Below, piece by piece: positions 40,384-49,738 of a stretch of 64,000 nucleotides of DNA. This DNA comes from Actinomycetes bacterium. Lineage in GTDB: Bacteria; Actinomycetota; Actinomycetes; DATJPE01. The position numbers and the translations under genes are program-made. The notes under the pieces are model-generated. The model worked only from the letters and a program-made list of their open reading frames with translations, was not told the origin of the DNA and searched no databases. The DNA is taken from positions 57,828-121,827 of the forward strand of contig DATJPE010000093.1 of assembly GCA_035506535.1 (NCBI GenBank). Reading direction: 5' to 3'. Positions within the stretch are counted from its first letter, which is position 1. Each line of letters opens with the position of its first letter.

Positions 40384-40935
40384 TCAGGCGAGCCGGCGCG
40401 GAGTCGGCCGGGAGAGGAGCCGCTCGACCGCGTCGGCGAGGTCGTCCGCGACCAGGTCTGCCGGCGCGCCGTCGGGGTGCCGGCCGACGAGGACCCGCAG
40501 GAGTCCGAGCCGATCGCCCACCCGGGCGTCGGAGGGCGAGTCGCCGACGACGACGCAGCGCTGCCCACGCAGGTACGGGCGCTGCTCCAGCACCCTCCTC
40601 ACCAGTCCGTCGGCGGGCTTGCGGCACGCGCAGGACCCGATGTCGTGCGGGCATACTTGGATGCTGTCGACCCGCGCGCCCTCGGCGGCGAGCAGGGCGC
40701 ACAGCGCGCGGTTGACCTCGACCAGACCGGAGTCGTCGAGCAGGCCGAGCGCCACGCAGCGCTGGTTGGTCACGACATGGACCTCGATGCCGCGCTCGTT
40801 CAGCCTCGCCACCGCCGCACCCGCCCCGTCGAGGAGCCGCACCTGCTGCGGGTGCAGAACGTAACCGCCGGGGTCGGCGGCGGCGTTGAGCGTCCCGTCC
40901 CGGTCGACGAAGACCGCGTCCCAGTCTCCGGTCAC
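40384..40935 (-). CDS. gmhB: D-glycero-manno-heptose bisphosphate phosphatase-like HAD enzyme
   Basis: A 183-residue HAD-IIIA phosphatase. The nucleophile motif DRDGT is at 11-15, the zinc loop ligands C95, H97, C102 and C104 occur in CPHDIGSCACRKP, and GDSPSD is at 131-136. This combination marks GmhB, which removes the C7 phosphate of heptose 1,7-bisphosphate. The GTG at 40935 overlaps the gmhA stop by 4 nt. With gmhA and hddA it gives three of the steps towards GDP-heptose; the nucleotidyltransferase is not in the window. Confidence 0.9.
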   Translation of the reverse strand: MTGDWDAVFVDRDGTLNAAADPGGYVLHPQQVRLLDGAGAAVARLNERGIEVHVVTNQRCVALGLLDDSGLVEVNRALCALLAAEGARVDSIQVCPHDIGSCACRKPADGLVRRVLEQRPYLRGQRCVVVGDSPSDARVGDRLGLLRVLVGRHPDGAPADLVADDLADAVERLLSRPTPRRLA

Positions 40936-41516
40936 GCCTCGAGCGCCACCTCGACCATCTCGGCCCAGACGTGGCACCACAGTGCGTGCACCTCCTGGAC
41001 GGCGCCGGTACGGCTGCTGGGGGCGAGCAGGACGTGGTCCGCGGCCCCTAGCAGGTCACCTCCGTCGCCACCGGTCAGGGCCACCGTCGCCAGCCCGCGC
41101 GCTCGACCCTCCTGCAGGGCGCGGAGGACGTTGCCCGAGCGCCCGCTGGTCGACAGCACGACCAGGGCGTCGCCGGGTCGCCCGTACGCCGCGACCTGCC
41201 GGGCGAAGACCTGCTCGTAGCCGTAGTCGTTGGCCAGCGCCGTCACCACGGTGGGCTCGGTGAGGGCGATCGAGGGCAGCGGCCGCCGGTCCCGCGTGCA
41301 CCGACCGACGAACTCGGCCGCCGCGTGCTGCGCCTGGGCCGCGCTCCCGCCGTTGCCGGCGAACAACGTCTGCCCGCCGCCGGCGTAGGTGCGCACGAGG
41401 AGCTCGCCGACCTGGATGACCGCCCGCTGGAGATCCTCGTCCGCCACCGCCGCCGCGACCCGCCCGAACTCGCCCACCCGTTCGGCGACCAGCGCCTGCC
41501 ATCGGGCGTCAGCCAT
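40932..41516 (-). CDS. gmhA: Phosphoheptose isomerase-like SIS protein
   Basis: Converts sedoheptulose 7-phosphate to D-glycero-D-manno-heptose 7-phosphate. The 194-residue protein has the SIS-fold motifs LFAGNGGSAAQAQHAAAEF (52-70), ALTEPTVVTALANDYGYEQVF and VVLSTSGRSGNVLRAL, matching GmhA. The ATG at 41516 lies 8 nt inside the end of hddA, and the stop overlaps gmhB. Its substrate comes from the pentose phosphate pathway encoded at 10.6-17 kb. Confidence 0.92.
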   Translation of the reverse strand: MADARWQALVAERVGEFGRVAAAVADEDLQRAVIQVGELLVRTYAGGGQTLFAGNGGSAAQAQHAAAEFVGRCTRDRRPLPSIALTEPTVVTALANDYGYEQVFARQVAAYGRPGDALVVLSTSGRSGNVLRALQEGRARGLATVALTGGDGGDLLGAADHVLLAPSSRTGAVQEVHALWCHVWAEMVEVALEA

Positions 41517-42537
41517 CGACGCGCCAGGTGGTCAGCCCGAGCGGTTCGAAGGTGATCTCCCCGACGGACAGACCGAGGCCCAGGAGGTCCTCGGCGACCA
41601 GGTGGCGGCGGTCGAAGGCGCAGTAGAAGACCATGTAGCCGCCGCCACCGGCTCCGGTCACCTTGCCGCCCAGCGCCCCGGCGCGGACGGCCCGTTCGTA
41701 GACCTCGTCGATGAACGGGGTCGCGATACGAGGGCTCAGGCGACGCTTGGCCTGCCAGGCCTCGTCGAGGAGGTGGCCGAAGTCGTCGTGGCGGCCGCGC
41801 AACAGCGCGTCCTTCATCTGGCGGGCCAGCTCCTTCTGCTGCTGCAGCCCCTTGACCGCCTCGGAGTCCCCTGCCGAGTAACGGCGCACCTGGTCGTCGA
41901 TGATGTGGTCGGACAACCGGGTCCGGCCGGTGTACACGAGCAGCAGGTTGTGCTCGAGCTCGTTGACCACTTCAGGCTTGACCCGCAGCGGGTTGACGAC
42001 GACCCGGTCGGCACCGAACTCGATGAAGTTGAAGCCACCGAAGGTGGCCGAGTAGTGGTCCTGACGACCCCCGCGGATGCCCAGGTCGGTCCGTTCGACG
42101 TCGTGGGCCACCTCGGCCAGGACGTAGTCGGTCAGCCCCAGGCGGCAGCGCTCCTGGAGAACCGCCACGAGCGCGACCACCATCGCGGACGAGGCGCCCA
42201 GGCCGGATCCCGGCGGGGCGCTGGAGTGCAGGAAGAGGTCGAAGCCGTCGAGCTCCCGGTCGATGAGCCGGTGGACCGCGGCCTTCGCCAGGTCCAGGTC
42301 GCCGTCGAAGGCGGGCCGCTCGTCCACGCCGAACTCCACGGACAGGCCGTAGTCGAGCGATCGGACGCTGACCTGCCGGTCGCAGCGCGGCACCAGGCTG
42401 GCGAAGGCGTAGCGGTTGATGGTGGCCGACAGGACGGCGCCGCCCTCGTCGGCGGGGAACGGCGGCACGTCGGTCCCGCCGCCGGCGAAGCTGATGCGCA
42501 GCGGCGCCCTCGCCCGCAGGATCGGCTCGCGTCCCAT
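41509..42537 (-). CDS. hddA: D-glycero-manno-heptose 7-phosphate kinase (GHMP family)
   Basis: A 342-residue GHMP kinase. It begins MGREPILRARAPLRISFAGG, followed by GTDVPPF, has the ATP-binding APPGSGLGASSAM at 107-119, LGIRGGRQDHYSATFGGFN, and the C-terminal GKVTGAGGGGYMVFYC. These match HddA-type sugar kinases, which phosphorylate heptose 7-phosphate at C1. The ATG at 42537 follows a GGAG; longer in-frame starts at 42576 or 42621 lack family support. It heads the hddA-gmhA-gmhB unit. Confidence 0.9.
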   Translation of the reverse strand: MGREPILRARAPLRISFAGGGTDVPPFPADEGGAVLSATINRYAFASLVPRCDRQVSVRSLDYGLSVEFGVDERPAFDGDLDLAKAAVHRLIDRELDGFDLFLHSSAPPGSGLGASSAMVVALVAVLQERCRLGLTDYVLAEVAHDVERTDLGIRGGRQDHYSATFGGFNFIEFGADRVVVNPLRVKPEVVNELEHNLLLVYTGRTRLSDHIIDDQVRRYSAGDSEAVKGLQQQKELARQMKDALLRGRHDDFGHLLDEAWQAKRRLSPRIATPFIDEVYERAVRAGALGGKVTGAGGGGYMVFYCAFDRRHLVAEDLLGLGLSVGEITFEPLGLTTWRVDG

Positions 42538-42596
42538 GCTCTGCCCGGCTCCTCGACTCCTCGAGCGGCGACTCATCGAGCGGCCACGTTGGGGGG

Positions 42597-42602
42597 ACCC
42601 TA
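42597..42602 (-). promoter_or_regulatory. Candidate -10 element for hddA operon
   Basis: Reads TAGGGT on the minus strand, about 60 nt before the hddA start, in the 113-bp divergent space. No -35 at good spacing. Confidence 0.3.
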
Positions 42603-42650
42603 CGACAGAGTCCGCGGTCACGGGCCGAGCCGGTCTGCGACGCTGCCCAC

Positions 42651-43808
42651 GTGAGCGACGAGCGGGCCCGGCACGACCTGCCGCTGCTCGACGGGGTTCG
42701 CGCGCTCGCTGCGCTCATGGTGCTCATCACGCACGTCGGGTTCGACACCGGGGCGAGCGCGCGGGGGCCGGCGGGTGCGCTGCTCGCCCGCCTGGACGCC
42801 GGGGTCGCCTTGTTCTTCGCGCTCTCGGGGATGCTTCTGCTGCGGCCGTGGCTGGGCGACGCCCCCCTGGCCGTACGGACGTACGGGCTCCGCCGCGCGG
42901 TCCGCATCCTCCCCGCCTACTGGGTGGTGCTGGCCGCGGCCCTGCTGACCACCGCTCGCGGTGCCTCCCCCGGCGCCGCCGTGCGCAACGCGCTGCTCCT
43001 GCAGACCTATCGAGGGCCGCTGCTGCCGGGGCTGACCCAGACCTGGAGCCTGTGCACCGAGGTGGCCTTCTATGCGCTGCTGCCGCTCGCCGCCCCGTTC
43101 GTGGCACGAGGGAGTGCCACCCCGACGGGCCGGCGTCGGCTGCTGGTGCTGATGGCGCTGGGCTGTCTGTTCGCCTGGACGTGGGCGGCCGTCGCCGCTA
43201 CCGCCCTGCTGCCGCCGCTGGCCTCGACGTGGCTGCCCGGCCACCTCGACTGGTTCCTCGTGGGGATGGCGCTGGCGCTGGCCGAGCAGCGCATCCGCGC
43301 GCAGCCCGCCGGGGCGCTCGCGCGGGCCCGGGCCGAGGTCGCCGCCCGCCCGGGGAGCCTGCTCCTGCTGGCGCTCGCGGTGCTCTGGCTCGCGGGGACG
43401 CCGCTGGGCGGGCCACGGACGCTCGCGCCTCCCGCACCGGGGACGGCCGCGCTGAAGGAGGCGCTGTACGCCGTCATCGCCGGGCTCGTGCTGGCCGCGG
43501 TCGCCGCCTCCGACCAGCGGCGCGGCACGATGCACGTGGCGCTGGGCGGTCGGTCCGTCCAGGCGCTGGGCCGGGTGTCGTACGGCGTCTTCCTGTGGCA
43601 CGTCCTGGTCCTGGCCGGGGCGATGGCGCTGCTGCACCGGCCGGTGTTCGGCGGCGGGTTCTTCCCCGTCCTCGCGCTCACCCTCGCCGGCACCCTGCTG
43701 GTCTCGGCGGTGTCGTGGCAGGTGCTCGAGTCGCCGTTGCTCAGCCGGGTCCATCGTCGCCCGACCCGGGTGCCGGACCGGCCGTCGTCGCCGTCACCAG
43801 GAGGGTGA
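42651..43808 (+). CDS. Membrane acyltransferase 3 (OafA/YrhL type)
   Basis: A 385-residue protein with about ten transmembrane helices. It has LDGVRALAALMVLITHVGF with the catalytic-type histidine near residue 27, FFALSGMLLLRPW, RRAVRILPAYWVVL, TWSLCTEVAFYALLPL and ALGRVSYGVFLWHVLVL, the order found in acyltransferase 3 enzymes that O-acylate surface sugars. GTG start at 42651. Its last 68 bp overlap the 3' end of the convergent large arabinosyltransferase-like gene. Confidence 0.9.
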   Translation: MSDERARHDLPLLDGVRALAALMVLITHVGFDTGASARGPAGALLARLDAGVALFFALSGMLLLRPWLGDAPLAVRTYGLRRAVRILPAYWVVLAAALLTTARGASPGAAVRNALLLQTYRGPLLPGLTQTWSLCTEVAFYALLPLAAPFVARGSATPTGRRRLLVLMALGCLFAWTWAAVAATALLPPLASTWLPGHLDWFLVGMALALAEQRIRAQPAGALARARAEVAARPGSLLLLALAVLWLAGTPLGGPRTLAPPAPGTAALKEALYAVIAGLVLAAVAASDQRRGTMHVALGGRSVQALGRVSYGVFLWHVLVLAGAMALLHRPVFGGGFFPVLALTLAGTLLVSAVSWQVLESPLLSRVHRRPTRVPDRPSSPSPGG

Positions 43809-46800
43809 TCGCGACCACCTGGGTGGCCGCCGAGACCCACCACGGATGGGCGCCCGCCACGCCGATGCCGACCAGGCACGCGAGCAGCGTCGTCCCGACC
43901 GCGATCGCCGGTACGGCCCTGCGGGCGAGGACGAAGCGTCCGAGCGCCCAGCCGGCCAGGCCGGCCCCCCCGGTGAGCACGACCGCGGCCAGGAGCGCGA
44001 GGGTCGTGCGCTCCCCGCGCACGGGGTGGCCGTCCGCGACGGCCGGGGCGGCGGCTCGGCGGGCCGGGGCCGTCGCCAGCGCCAGGAGGAGCAGGACCGC
44101 CACGACACCGGCCCCGAGCCCGGCCCGCTGCAGGTCCCCGGGCCGGTAGGTCAGCACGGCGGCGCCAGCCAGGCCGTCGGGGACGCGCCACGCCTGGCGC
44201 CACCCGTCGACGCGGACGGGGACAAGGGCACGCCCTCGGACGGAGGCGGACCATCCGGGGTTGAAGCCCTCGTCGAGGACAAGCAGCCCGCCGGCGCCCG
44301 GCAGCGAGACGACCCGGTGCTCCGGCGCCCACCGCTGCACCGGTAACGGCTCGGCGACCCCGCTCGACGACGTCGTCGTCGGATCCAGGGCCACGCCCGC
44401 GACGTCGAAGGCCGGCGACGACGTCGCGACCAGCCGGTGCTCCCCTGGGCCGAGGACTGTCGCGCTCGCCCCGCAGACACGGGCGGGGAGCGGCTGCCCG
44501 CCCAGCACCGCCGCGCCGGAGGCGACGAGGGCGGTCTGGTAGCTCACCCCGTCCAGGCGCACGGTCGGGCCGGACCCGCAGCCCAGCCGGACGTCTCCGG
44601 CCACGGGTGCTGGCGCACCCGTCAGATCCAGCTCGTCGATCTGGGGCGCGGCGGCGCCGGAGGCGGCGGCTCGCAGGTGGAGGGTCACCCGGAGCGTCCG
44701 ACCGCCCAGCGGCGCGAACGCGAGGCGCCCGTCCGGGCCGGGCGTACCCGTCCGCGTCCCGGCCGCGGTGGCCACCACGACGTGGGTGACCCGCCCCAGC
44801 GTGGACCGGGGGGCCTGGAGGCGGAGCCCGGTCACGGTCACCGGGCGGGCGTAGCGCAGGCCCAGGCTGGGCGCCGGGTCCGTGGCGGCGGGGAGCCAGG
44901 CGGTCCGCGGGTCGCCGTCGACCGCGGCGCCGGGGCGCGCCGCGGAGTCGGCGACGAGGCGGCTGGAGCCGCTGACCGTCTCGCCCGACGCCGCGTCGAG
45001 CAGCGCGTCGAGCGCGCCGCCCTGGCGGGGCGTCACCGTGACCGCGAGCCGCACCGGGGCGCTCGCCGACACCGTGAAGGTGCGGTCCAGCGGCCCCGGC
45101 TCGGGCCCGGCGTCGAGGAGCGGCGGGCCGCCGGAGGACTCCGGGACGCAGGCCCAGCCCGGGCCGGAGTCGATGCACGCGCGCCGCGCCCCGGCCTCCC
45201 TGGTGAACGCCCAGCGGGTGCCCGGACCGGCGCCCGCGGAGTCGGCCGGCACCACGACGGTCCGGCTGATCGGTGGCAGGCCGAGCACCTCGGCGAGTCC
45301 CGGTTGCGCGTCCGGGCCGTCCCCGGTGAGCCGGATGCTGACCCAGGAGGTGTCGCCGGCGGGGAGCGGGACGCTGACCCGCTGCCCCTCGACCGGGCCG
45401 CTCCACCGGCCGGCGGCGCTGCGCACGCTCACGGCGCGCGGCTGGGTCGCGGGGGACCCGGCCATGACCAGGAGGAGCCGGGTGAGGCGCACCTGCCGGC
45501 CCAGGTCCACCCGCCAGGTCGCGGTCCGCCCGCGCGCCGCCACCCAGGCGGTCGCCGGGTCGCCGTCGACGGCGGCGTAGGGGTCGTACGCCGGCCCGAG
45601 GTAGCCCTTGGCGAAGGGGTCCGCGGCGCTCGAGGAGGCGGTGACAGCGGCGGCCCCGATCAGCCTGGTGGTCGTCTGGTGCTCGGTGCCGGCGTACGGG
45701 AGCACGTCGGCCGCGGGCCGCCCGCGGGCCGGCTCCGACGACGCGGGCAGGGTCGGGCCGTAGGCGTCGACGCTGTCGGCACCCATGTCGCGCAGCCGTC
45801 GGCGCAGCGTGTCGGTGACGAGCATCGGGTCGACCGGTCCGCCGTCGGCGCGGGCGACGTACGGCGTGCCCGGGTCCACCGCGATGTCCCCGGTGAGTGC
45901 CTCCGGCCCGCCGCTGAGCCCGACCGGCTGACCGGTGAGCAGCTGCGCGCGGGGCGGCGGCGAGCCGACCCGGAAGACCTCGACGGCGGGGCGTCTGGGC
46001 AGGGTGCCGGACACGTCGTCGAGGCCACCTGCGGTCGAGACGAGCGGGCCGAAGGAGGCGGCGAGGCTGATGCCGGGGCTGGCGGCGAGCGCGGCCCGCA
46101 CCACCGCCGGCGGCGTCGCGGCCGCGTCGGCTGCGAGGTCGTTGCGCAGCACGACGAGGCCGACCCCGGCCCGGTGCAGCGCGGCGGCCAGGCCCGGCGA
46201 GCCGACGCCGGTGCTGAGCTGGGCCTCGAAGCCGTCCAGCAGCCGGGTCGCCCCGGGCGCGCCGAGCGGCACCGCCCCCCGGACCGCCCATGGCGAGCGG
46301 GCCAGGGCCTGCAGCGGCTCGTCCTCGGGTCGGCCCCAGGTGTACTCGCCGAACCGGGACGCCGGCTCGAGCAGCGCCCGGCCGGGCTGGCCGGCCAGCC
46401 AGTCCGCCGTCTGTCGCCAGTACGCGGGGATCGCGGCGAAGCTGCCCCGCGGGGCCAGGCTGCCGGTCCAGGCCGGTGCGGTGGCGAGCACGACCGGGAG
46501 GAGGACGAGGGCGAGCCCGGTCGCCGACGCGCCCCGGGGGTGGCCGCGCACCCAGCGGCCTTCGTCGCCGCCGAGGTGCTCGCCGAGCCACCTGACGACC
46601 CGGGGCAGGCCGGCCAGTGCCGCGGCGAGGCCGAGCACCACCGCGACGCGCAGCACCGGGTCGAACTTGTGGACGTTGCGGTACGCCGCCAGCGGGCCGT
46701 CCAGCAGCCGCTGCACCGCGCCCGCCGCGGGCGCCCCCGCCGCTCCGGCGTACCCGGCGCCCACCAGGACCGTGCCCGCGAGCGCGCACCAGCCGAGGAA

Positions 46801-47763
46801 GCGTCGCTCCGGGGTGCGACGGTCCGCGAGTCCGGCGAGGCCGGTCCCGGCCACGAGCACAGTCGCGGCTGCCGGGATCGCGACCGCGGCCAGCTCGAAC
46901 CCCGCGGGCCACTGGGCGCCGAGCGGACCCACCAGGAAGGCGATCCAGTGGTCGGTGCCGCGGAGCACGTTCGACACCGACGTCACGGCCGTGGTGAGCG
47001 ACGCGGTCTCGATGAGGGACAGGAACGGATAGGCGTACCGGCCCAGGACCAGCAGCGGGAGTGCCCACCAGGCCGTGGCCAGGAGGACGGCCAGCGCCCA
47101 CCAGCCGGCGAGCGCGCGCCGCCGCGAACCCCCGGCCCGGCTCAGCAGGAACAGGACCGGCACGACGAGCACCGCGCTCGCCGCCGCCGCGTTGACCCCG
47201 CCCGCGAACAGCAGGGCCACTCCCGAGCGCGCGGCCGCGCGGCGGGGCGACCCCTGGCGCGACCCCGACACGAGCGGCACCACGACCCAGGGCAGGACCG
47301 CCAGCGGGAGCGCCTCCACGGAGATCGAGCCGAGCTCGCTGAGGACGCGCGGGCTCAGCGCATAGGCGAGGGCGGCGATGATGCGGGTGTCGGGGGTGCC
47401 GATCCGCAGCTCGCGCGCGAGCCGGCCGAGACCCGCGTACGCCCCCACGAGCAGCACGCTCCACCACAGCCGCTGGGCGGCCCAGGCGGGGACGCGCAGC
47501 TCGTGGGCGACCCAGAAGAAGGGGCCCATCGGGAACAGGTACCCGTACGCCTGGTTCTGCAGCTGGCCGAAGGACGCCTGCGGGTCCCACGCCTGCAAGG
47601 CGCGGGAGAGGAAGCGCGAGGGGTCCACGACCAGGTCCAGCTTGGTGTCGGCCACGATCCGGCCCGGGGCCTGGCTGAAGGCGATCGCCACGAGGACGGT
47701 CGCACCGGTCGCCCAGCGGACCCGCTGGACGAGCCGCGGCGGGCTGGCCGCGGCCTCAGACAC
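43741..47763 (-). CDS. AftD-like alpha-(1->3)-arabinofuranosyltransferase, paralogue 1
   Basis: A 1340-residue GT-C type membrane glycosyltransferase. The N-terminal half has about a dozen membrane helices, with DTKLDLVVDPSRFLSRALQA and WDPQASFGQLQNQAYGYLFP in the first external loop as in mycobacterial AftD. The middle and C-terminal exported part has two discoidin/carbohydrate-binding-like segments (VDGDPATAWVAARG; VDGDPRTAWLPA), and a last membrane cluster ends the protein. AftD-type enzymes add arabinofuranose from decaprenyl-phosphate-arabinose to cell-wall arabinan. GTG at 47763, overlapping the upstream methyltransferase by 8 nt. Sugar specificity here is inferred only from family. Confidence 0.87.
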   Translation of the reverse strand: MSEAAASPPRLVQRVRWATGATVLVAIAFSQAPGRIVADTKLDLVVDPSRFLSRALQAWDPQASFGQLQNQAYGYLFPMGPFFWVAHELRVPAWAAQRLWWSVLLVGAYAGLGRLARELRIGTPDTRIIAALAYALSPRVLSELGSISVEALPLAVLPWVVVPLVSGSRQGSPRRAAARSGVALLFAGGVNAAAASAVLVVPVLFLLSRAGGSRRRALAGWWALAVLLATAWWALPLLVLGRYAYPFLSLIETASLTTAVTSVSNVLRGTDHWIAFLVGPLGAQWPAGFELAAVAIPAAATVLVAGTGLAGLADRRTPERRFLGWCALAGTVLVGAGYAGAAGAPAAGAVQRLLDGPLAAYRNVHKFDPVLRVAVVLGLAAALAGLPRVVRWLGEHLGGDEGRWVRGHPRGASATGLALVLLPVVLATAPAWTGSLAPRGSFAAIPAYWRQTADWLAGQPGRALLEPASRFGEYTWGRPEDEPLQALARSPWAVRGAVPLGAPGATRLLDGFEAQLSTGVGSPGLAAALHRAGVGLVVLRNDLAADAAATPPAVVRAALAASPGISLAASFGPLVSTAGGLDDVSGTLPRRPAVEVFRVGSPPPRAQLLTGQPVGLSGGPEALTGDIAVDPGTPYVARADGGPVDPMLVTDTLRRRLRDMGADSVDAYGPTLPASSEPARGRPAADVLPYAGTEHQTTTRLIGAAAVTASSSAADPFAKGYLGPAYDPYAAVDGDPATAWVAARGRTATWRVDLGRQVRLTRLLLVMAGSPATQPRAVSVRSAAGRWSGPVEGQRVSVPLPAGDTSWVSIRLTGDGPDAQPGLAEVLGLPPISRTVVVPADSAGAGPGTRWAFTREAGARRACIDSGPGWACVPESSGGPPLLDAGPEPGPLDRTFTVSASAPVRLAVTVTPRQGGALDALLDAASGETVSGSSRLVADSAARPGAAVDGDPRTAWLPAATDPAPSLGLRYARPVTVTGLRLQAPRSTLGRVTHVVVATAAGTRTGTPGPDGRLAFAPLGGRTLRVTLHLRAAASGAAAPQIDELDLTGAPAPVAGDVRLGCGSGPTVRLDGVSYQTALVASGAAVLGGQPLPARVCGASATVLGPGEHRLVATSSPAFDVAGVALDPTTTSSSGVAEPLPVQRWAPEHRVVSLPGAGGLLVLDEGFNPGWSASVRGRALVPVRVDGWRQAWRVPDGLAGAAVLTYRPGDLQRAGLGAGVVAVLLLLALATAPARRAAAPAVADGHPVRGERTTLALLAAVVLTGGAGLAGWALGRFVLARRAVPAIAVGTTLLACLVGIGVAGAHPWWVSAATQVVAITLLVTATTAGPAPGSGDDGPG

Positions 47764-48490
47764 GGCGCAGGACGAGGAGCAGGTTCCAGGTCAGCACCTC
47801 GCGCAGGCCGGGCACTCGCACCAGCGGCGCCGCCCACGCGGGGTAGTAGCGCGGGCGGGCGGTGAGCAGCTCGGCCCCGTCCTGGCCGCGCGCCCACCGG
47901 ATGCCGTCGGCGACGGAGACCCGGTACGCCGTCTCGCCCACCCGGTTCTTGGGCGGGTGCCCGTAGCGGCGCTCGTAGCGGCGGATCGCCCGCTCGCCCC
48001 CGAGGTAGTGCCACGGGGAGGTCTCGTGGCCGCCCCACGGCGACAGCCAGTTCGTGTACGCGACGACGACCAGCCCGCCCCGGCGAGTCACCCGCACGAG
48101 CTCGGCCCCGAGGCGCTCGGGGCGCACGACGTGCTCGAAGACGTTGCTGCAGAAGCACACGTCGACCCCGCCGTCCGCGAACGGCAGCGCCTCCCCCCTC
48201 GCGGCGACGAGCACGACGCGCGAGTCGGCCCTGAGGTCGGCGCGTTCCGGGTCGGCGGCGACGTAGCGGGCGCCGCGCTCCTCGAAGGCGGCGGCGAACT
48301 CCGGGCGGCCCGCGCCGACGTCGAGCACGACCCGCCCCGCCAGGTCGGTGTAGGCCAGCACGGTGCCCACCGAGTCCTCGGCGAGCACCGAGTAGAAGCG
48401 CTGCGGCTCGGTCTGCTCGACCGCGAACGCCCGCACCAGCCGGACGGAGCGGGCCAGCCCCCCGGGCGGCTTCGGCCGGGCCTGGGGCAT
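47756..48490 (-). CDS. SAM-dependent methyltransferase linked to AftD paralogue 1
   Basis: A 244-residue type 11 methyltransferase. Motif I is VVLDVGAGRPEFAAAFEERG, followed by YVAADPERADLR, GEALPFADGGVDVCFCSNVF and the HYLGGERAIRRYERRYGHPP segment common in methyltransferases of polysaccharide clusters. Its stop lies 8 nt inside the AftD-like gene, so both are expressed together. It might methylate a sugar or lipid precursor; the acceptor is unknown. A divergent glycosyltransferase starts 108 bp away. Confidence 0.87.
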   Translation of the reverse strand: MPQARPKPPGGLARSVRLVRAFAVEQTEPQRFYSVLAEDSVGTVLAYTDLAGRVVLDVGAGRPEFAAAFEERGARYVAADPERADLRADSRVVLVAARGEALPFADGGVDVCFCSNVFEHVVRPERLGAELVRVTRRGGLVVVAYTNWLSPWGGHETSPWHYLGGERAIRRYERRYGHPPKNRVGETAYRVSVADGIRWARGQDGAELLTARPRYYPAWAAPLVRVPGLREVLTWNLLLVLRRV

Positions 48491-48554
48491 CCGGGCATGC
48501 TAGCCGCGCGGTGACGGGCGACCCGCGAGCAGCGCGGACGGCGTTACCCGTGAG

Positions 48555-48560
48555 TAGGAT
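48555..48560 (+). promoter_or_regulatory. Candidate -10 element before the GT4 gene
   Basis: TAGGAT fits TANNNT and would give a leader of about 32 nt carrying a GGGGGGAA ribosome-binding site before the GTG at 48599. Confidence 0.3.
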
Positions 48561-48598
48561 CCCGCGTCGATGCCCAGTCGCCCGAGGACGGGGGGAAC

Positions 48599-49738
48599 GT
48601 GCGGGTCCTGATCCTGTCCTGGCGCGACGTGGCGCACCCGGAGGCGGGCGGCTCGGAGACCTTCGTCGACCGGGTGGGCACCCGGCTGGCGGCCATGGGG
48701 CACCGGGTCACGGTGTTCACGGCCCGCTACCCGGGCTCGCTCCCCGACGAAGTCGTCGAGGGCTGCCGGTACGTGCGCCGCGGCGGGCGCAACAGCGTGT
48801 ACGCCCAGGCCGCGCGCTACCTGCTGACCCACCGCGACGTCGACGTCGTCGTGGACATCCAGAACGGGGTGCCGTTCTGGTCCCCGGTGTGGTCGCGTCG
48901 GCCGGTCGTCGCGGTGGTCCACCACGTGCACCGGGAGCAGTGGCCCGAGGTCTTCGGCCCGGCCAAGGCGCGGTTCGGCTGGTGGCTGGAGTCCTGGCTC
49001 GCGCCACGCCTCTACGCGCGCGAGCGCTACCTCACCGTGAGCGAGGCCACCGCCGCGGAGCTGACGGGACTGGGCATCCCGGCGGCGCGGATCACGGTGG
49101 CCTACAGCGGCAACGACCTGCCCGATCCGAGGCTGACCGCCGGTATCCCCCGCACCGCCTACCCGTCGCTGGTCGTCCTGGGCCGTGTCGTGCCCCACAA
49201 GCGGGTCGAGCTGGCGGTGGACACCGTGGCCGCGCTCCGGCCCCGGCATCCAGGCCTTCGGCTGACCGTCGTCGGCACGGGGTATTGGGAGGAACAGGTT
49301 CGTCGCCACGCCGAACGGCTCGGCGTGGCGGACGCGGTGGACTTCGCCGGCTTCGTGGACGAGGCGACCAAGCACCGCCTGCTCGCTGCCGCGTGGGTGG
49401 CCCTGCTGCCCTCGGTCAAGGAGGGCTGGGGGCTCGTCGTCGTCGAGGCCGCCGCCCAGGGGACCCCCACCGTCGCCTTCGCCTCCGCCGGGGGCACGCA
49501 GGAGTCGGTGATCGACGGGGTGACCGGGCTCCTCGTCGACGACGAGGCGGGGTTCGTGTCCGCCGTGGAGCGCCTGCTCTCCTCAGCGCCGCTGCGCCAC
49601 GCCCTCGGCGAGGCTGCGGTCGCCCACGCCTGGCAGTTCAGCTGGGACACCACCGCGAAGGCCGTCGCCCGCGTGCTCGAGGAGGCGACGTCGCCGGCAC
49701 CTCGCCCGGACGACGGGGCAGTTCACTTCGAGTCGTAG
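48599..49738 (+). CDS. Family 4 glycosyltransferase
   Basis: A 379-residue GT-B glycosyltransferase. It starts VRVLILSWRDVAHPEAGGSE, typical for this GT4 group, has YLTVSEATAAELTGLGIP and VVLGRVVPHKRVELAVDTVA in the linker region, and the nucleotide-sugar site LLPSVKEGWGLVVVEAAAQG with the E-x7-E pattern. GTG start at 48599. Its end overlaps the convergent small membrane protein gene by 16 nt. Donor and acceptor cannot be named. Confidence 0.9.
   Translation: MRVLILSWRDVAHPEAGGSETFVDRVGTRLAAMGHRVTVFTARYPGSLPDEVVEGCRYVRRGGRNSVYAQAARYLLTHRDVDVVVDIQNGVPFWSPVWSRRPVVAVVHHVHREQWPEVFGPAKARFGWWLESWLAPRLYARERYLTVSEATAAELTGLGIPAARITVAYSGNDLPDPRLTAGIPRTAYPSLVVLGRVVPHKRVELAVDTVAALRPRHPGLRLTVVGTGYWEEQVRRHAERLGVADAVDFAGFVDEATKHRLLAAAWVALLPSVKEGWGLVVVEAAAQGTPTVAFASAGGTQESVIDGVTGLLVDDEAGFVSAVERLLSSAPLRHALGEAAVAHAWQFSWDTTAKAVARVLEEATSPAPRPDDGAVHFES

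Noticed and set aside
43070..47590. A 1506-residue open frame on the minus strand over AftD1
   Set aside because: It is a shifted frame of the AftD-like gene, full of Arg/Pro/Gly, and has no motifs.
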